In this document: in pieces, positions 37,042 through 40,008 of the stretch
Position numbering within the stretch: position 1 is the stretch's first letter
Layout of the letters: each line of letters begins with the position of its first letter
From: Liolophura sinensis
Taxonomy: Eukaryota; Mollusca; Polyplacophora; Chitonida; Chitonidae
DNA length: 40,008 nucleotides
Direction of reading: 5' to 3'
NCBI RefSeq assembly: GCF_032854445.1
Contig: NW_027018332.1
Span: 1-40,008 of the forward strand
Made by a program: the position numbers and the translations under genes
The notes under the pieces: model-generated
What the model saw: the letters and a program-made list of their open reading frames with translations, nothing else
What the model was told of the DNA's origin: nothing
The model's database searches: none

Positions 37042-39785
37042 GGCTACACTGTACTCTGTACAATCGCGACTGGTCATTACTATATTCAACTTTTGACTAT
37101 AAGTTATGTGCCCTTCGGTAGCCCAGAAGACCTGAAATCTTTGGGCCAAGCCCATTTAACTCACCCAGCAATTGTCTTACTTCTAAGTGCAAGACAATCT
37201 CAATGTCTTTATCTACGTGTAGAAAAACCACACCATTTGTACATAAAAAACACAAGGTACTTGATACAGTCTGCTGTAAAAAGTACAACTGAACACTGAC
37301 CCACATTTAAAAGGTGCCAAAAGATGCGGAATTGGGCCAGGCATCGGCAGCTGTTAAAAAATTGCAAATATCCCTGGTTTCCATGGAGTAAGAGCCGTTG
37401 CTGGGCACGTGATTATGACATAAATGATCATTGAATTGTCGCTACAGCCAAAAGTATTGGTCGGAGAGCAACGCGGTTTGCACCATTCGATTTCTCGTCA
37501 CAAAATACGTCGGATTAGCCTCTTACCAGCAGCACTGGAACAGTTTTTCCACTTTTGCATTTTTGCCTGGTCTTTTTGTTAATTGAAATCGGCTACACTG
37601 TACTCTGTACAATCGCGACTGGTCATTACTATATTCAACTTTTGACTATAAGTTATGTGCCCTTCGGTAGCCCAGAAGACCTGAAGTCTTTGGGCCAAGC
37701 CCATTTAACTCACCCAGCAATTGTCTTACTTCTAAGTGCAAGACAATCTCAATGTCTTTATCTACGTGTAGAAAAACCACACCATTTGTACATAAAAAAC
37801 ACAAGGTACTTGATACAGTCTGCTGTAAAAAGTACAACTAAACACTGACCCACATTTATAAGGTGCCAAAAGATGCGGAATTGGGCCAGGCATCGGCAGC
37901 TGTTAAAAAATTGCAAATATCCCTGGTTTCCATGGAGTAAGAGCCGTTGCTGGGCACGTGATTAGGACATCAATGATCATTCAATTGTCACTACAGCCAA
38001 ACGTATTGGTCGGAGAGCAACGCGGTTTGCACCATTCGATTTCTCGTCACAAAATACGTCGGATTAGTCTCTTACCAGCAGCACTGGAACAGTTTTTCCA
38101 CTTTTGCATTTTTACCTGGTCTTTTTGTTAATTGAAATCGGCTACACTGTACTCTGTACAATCGCGACTGGTCATTACTATATTCAACTTTTGACTATAA
38201 GTTATGTGCCCTTCGGTAGCCCAGAAGACCTGAAATCTTTCGGCCAAGCCCATTTAACTCACCCAGCAATTGTCTTACTTCTAAGTGCAAGACAATCTCA
38301 ATGTCTTTATCTACGTGTAGAAAAACCACACCATTTGTACATAAAAAACACAAGGTACTTGATACAGTCTGCTGTAAAAAGTACAACTGAACACTGACCC
38401 ACATTTAAAAGGTGCCAAAAGATGCGGAATTGGGCCAGGCATCGGCAGCTGTTAAAAAATTGCAAATATCCCTGGTTTCCATGGAGTAAGAGCCGTTGCT
38501 GGGCACGTGATTATGACATAAATGATCATTGAATTGTCGCTACAGCCAAAAGTATTGGTCGGAGAGCAACGCGGTTTGCACCATTCGATTTCTCGTCACA
38601 AAATACGTCGGATTAGCCTCTTACCAGCAGCACTGGAACAGTTTTTCCACTTTTGCATTTTTGCCTTGTCTTTTTGTTAATTGAAATCGGCTACACTGTA
38701 CTCTGTACAATCGCGACTGGTCATTACTATATTCAACTTTTGACTATAAGTTATGTGCCCTTCGGTAGCCCAGAAGACCTGAAGTCTTTGGGCCAAGCCC
38801 ATTTAACTCACCCAGCAATTGTCTTACTTCTAAGTGCAAGACAATCTCAATGTCTTTATCTACGTGTAGAAAAACCACACCATTTGTACGTAAAAAACAC
38901 AAGGTACTTGATACAGTCTGCTGTAAAAAGTACAACTAAACACTGACCCACATTTATAAGGTGCCAAAAGATGCGGAATTGGGCCAGGCATCGGCAGCTG
39001 TTAAAAAATTGCAAATATCCCTGGTTTCCATGGAGTAAGAGCCGTTGCTGGGCACGTGATTAGGACATCAATGATCATTCAATTGTCACTACAGCCAAAC
39101 GTATTGGTCGGAGAGCAACGCGGTTTGCACCATTCGATTTCTCGTCACAAAATACGTCGGATTAGCCTCTTACCAGCAGCACTGGAACAGTTTTTCCACT
39201 TTTGCATTTTTACCTGGTCTTTTTGTTAATTGAAATCGGCTACACTGTACTCTGTACAATCGCGACTGGTCATTACTATATTCAACTTTTGACTATAAGT
39301 TATGTGCCCTTCGGTAGCCCAGAAGACCTGAAATCTTTCGGCCAAGGCCTTTTAACTCACCCAGCAATTGCCTTACTTCTAAGTCCAAGACAATCTCAAT
39401 GTCTTTATCTACGTGTAGAAAAACCACACCATTTGTACGTGATAAACACAAGGTACTTGATACAGTCTGCTGTAAAAAGTACAACTGAACACTGACCCAC
39501 TTCAGTAAGGTGCCAAAAGATGCGGAATTGAGCCAGGCATCGGCAGCTGTTGAAAAATTGCAAATTTCCCTGGTTTCCATGGAGTAAGAGCCGTTGCTGG
39601 GCACGTGATTATGACATAAATGATCATTCAATTGTCACTACAGCCAAAAGTATTGGTCGGAGAGCAACGCGGTTTGCACCATTCGAGTTGTCGTCACAAA
39701 ATACGTCGATTAGCCTCTTACCAGCAGCACTGGAACAGTTTTTCCACTTTTGCATTTTTGCCTGGTCTTTTTGTTAATTGAAATC
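37042..39785 (+). repeat. Two-unit periodic segment (M68-M72)
   Basis: M69 and M71 are the gaagtctttggg/gattaggacat subtype; M70 and M72 are the tttcggccaag subtype. M69-M70 and M71-M72 repeat at exactly 1098 bp. The second halves of M68 and M70 (catttaaaagg, gggccagg, atcattgaattgtcgc) also match, so the dimer phase runs from inside M68. M72 diverges after its first quarter (aaggccttttaac, cttcagtaagg) and is 548 bp because one G is missing in acgtcgattag near 39708. Confidence 0.88.
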
Positions 39786-40008
39786 GGCTACACTGTACTC
39801 TGTACAATCGCGACTGGTCATTACTATACTCAACTTTTGACTATAAGTTATGTGCCCTTCGGTAGCCCAGAAGATCTGAAATCTTTGGGCCAAGCCCATT
39901 TAACTCACCCAGCAATTGCCTTACTTCTAAGTGCAAGACAATCTCAATGTCTTTATCTACGTGTAGAAAAACCACACCATTTGTACGTGATAAACACAAG
40001 GTACTTGA
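39786..40008 (+). repeat. Partial satellite unit at the right edge (M73)
   Basis: The first 223 bases of a further unit, with the gatctga allele at the polymorphic site near unit position 90 and the gtgataaacac allele further on. The array continues past the right edge. It shares the rare variant ctatactcaac (39828..39838) with M66 at 35982..35992. Confidence 0.95.

Larger units (their letters stand above)
1..40008 (+). repeat. 549-bp satellite DNA array, 72 complete units
   Basis: Head-to-tail tandem array, all units in one orientation, with no interruption by other sequence. Unit starts (motif ggctacactg, an arbitrary phase): 261, 812, 1366, 1917, 2465, 3017, 3566, 4115, 4664, 5213, 5762, 6311, 6860, 7409, 7959, 8508, 9057, 9606, 10155, 10705, 11254, 11804, 12353, 12903, 13452, 14001, 14550, 15099, 15648, 16197, 16746, 17295, 17845, 18394, 18943, 19493, 20042, 20591, 21140, 21688, 22238, 22787, 23336, 23885, 24434, 24983, 25532, 26081, 26630, 27179, 27728, 28279, 28828, 29378, 29927, 30476, 31025, 31574, 32123, 32672, 33222, 33748, 34297, 34846, 35395, 35944, 36493, 37042, 37591, 38140, 38689, 39238, 39786. 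These are numbered M1 to M73 in order. Mean length is 549.0; 54 of 72 are exactly 549, the rest 548 to 554 apart from one of 526. No internal sub-repeat of the unit is obvious. No gene is visible anywhere in the array. I do not recognise the family by name. Confidence 0.98.

Noticed and set aside
37006-37299. A 97-codon plus-strand open frame (starting MHFCLVFLL) recurring once per unit in many units, as a possible small gene family
   Set aside because: It recurs because the DNA unit recurs and 549 is a multiple of three. Its start (atgc against the common attt/gcat context), stop and frame change with single-base alleles. Opposite-strand frames of similar length are equally open, and the variants show no preference for silent positions. 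There is no recognisable domain.
1-40008. CRISPR array or bacterial repeat system
   Set aside because: The repeated unit is the whole 549 bp with no short repeat plus unique spacer pattern, and there are no cas genes.
1-40008. Transposon or LTR element embedded in or generating the array
   Set aside because: Unit spacing is unbroken from end to end apart from small indels; no terminal repeats, target-site duplications or transposase/reverse transcriptase frames are seen.
1-40008. Ribosomal RNA or 5S/tRNA gene tandem array
   Set aside because: The unit shows no recognisable rRNA core or tRNA cloverleaf; only a weak Pol III promoter-like spacing was noted and is listed as a low-interest finding.

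Overview
The window is one uninterrupted array of tandem satellite DNA. A single unit, almost always exactly 549 bp and about 42% G+C (counted over 540 bases of one unit), is repeated head to tail in one orientation from the first base to the last. Using the motif ggctacactg as an arbitrary unit start, there are 73 starts, giving 72 complete units (M1 to M72, 261..39785) and a partial unit at each end. 54 of the 72 complete units are exactly 549 bp. I find no protein-coding gene, rRNA, tRNA, CRISPR array, transposon or flanking unique sequence. The open frames of 60 to 150 codons are by-products of the same repeat read in different frames.

A long-period, highly homogenised satellite of this kind points to a eukaryotic nuclear genome, in a heterochromatic block such as a centromeric, pericentromeric or subtelomeric region. 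The species cannot be determined from the sequence. CpG is only mildly depleted (16 CpG in the typical unit, observed/expected about 0.67). This argues weakly for an invertebrate or another genome without strong CpG decay, or simply for a young array.

The units are not randomly shuffled. They fall into recognisable subtypes whose order is repeated, which is higher-order structure of several periods. Left part: M2-M9 (812 to about 5060) recur as M11-M18 (5762 to about 10000), a 9-unit period with near identity. Next: a two-unit cassette (M19-M20) recurs as M23-M24, M35-M36 and M60-M61. Middle: M25-M29 (13452..16196) recur as M30-M34 (16197..18942), a 5-unit period. Right half: M33-M49 are mirrored in the same orientation by M58-M67, with M37-M38 and M44-M48 missing from the second copy. 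M44-M46 plus M48 recur instead as M52-M55. M56 and M57 are adjacent near-identical twins. M69-M70 recur as M71-M72 (2-unit period). The picture is of repeated unequal exchange or conversion in whole-unit steps.

Two local oddities stand out. The first 3 kb or so carries an excess of single-base insertions and deletions, mostly in homopolymers, which looks like uncorrected sequence at a contig end. Unit M61 (33222..33747) carries a 23-bp deletion in an otherwise low-diversity part of the unit. No genes work together here; any function would be structural (chromatin, chromosome segregation) or through satellite transcripts, neither of which can be shown from sequence alone.
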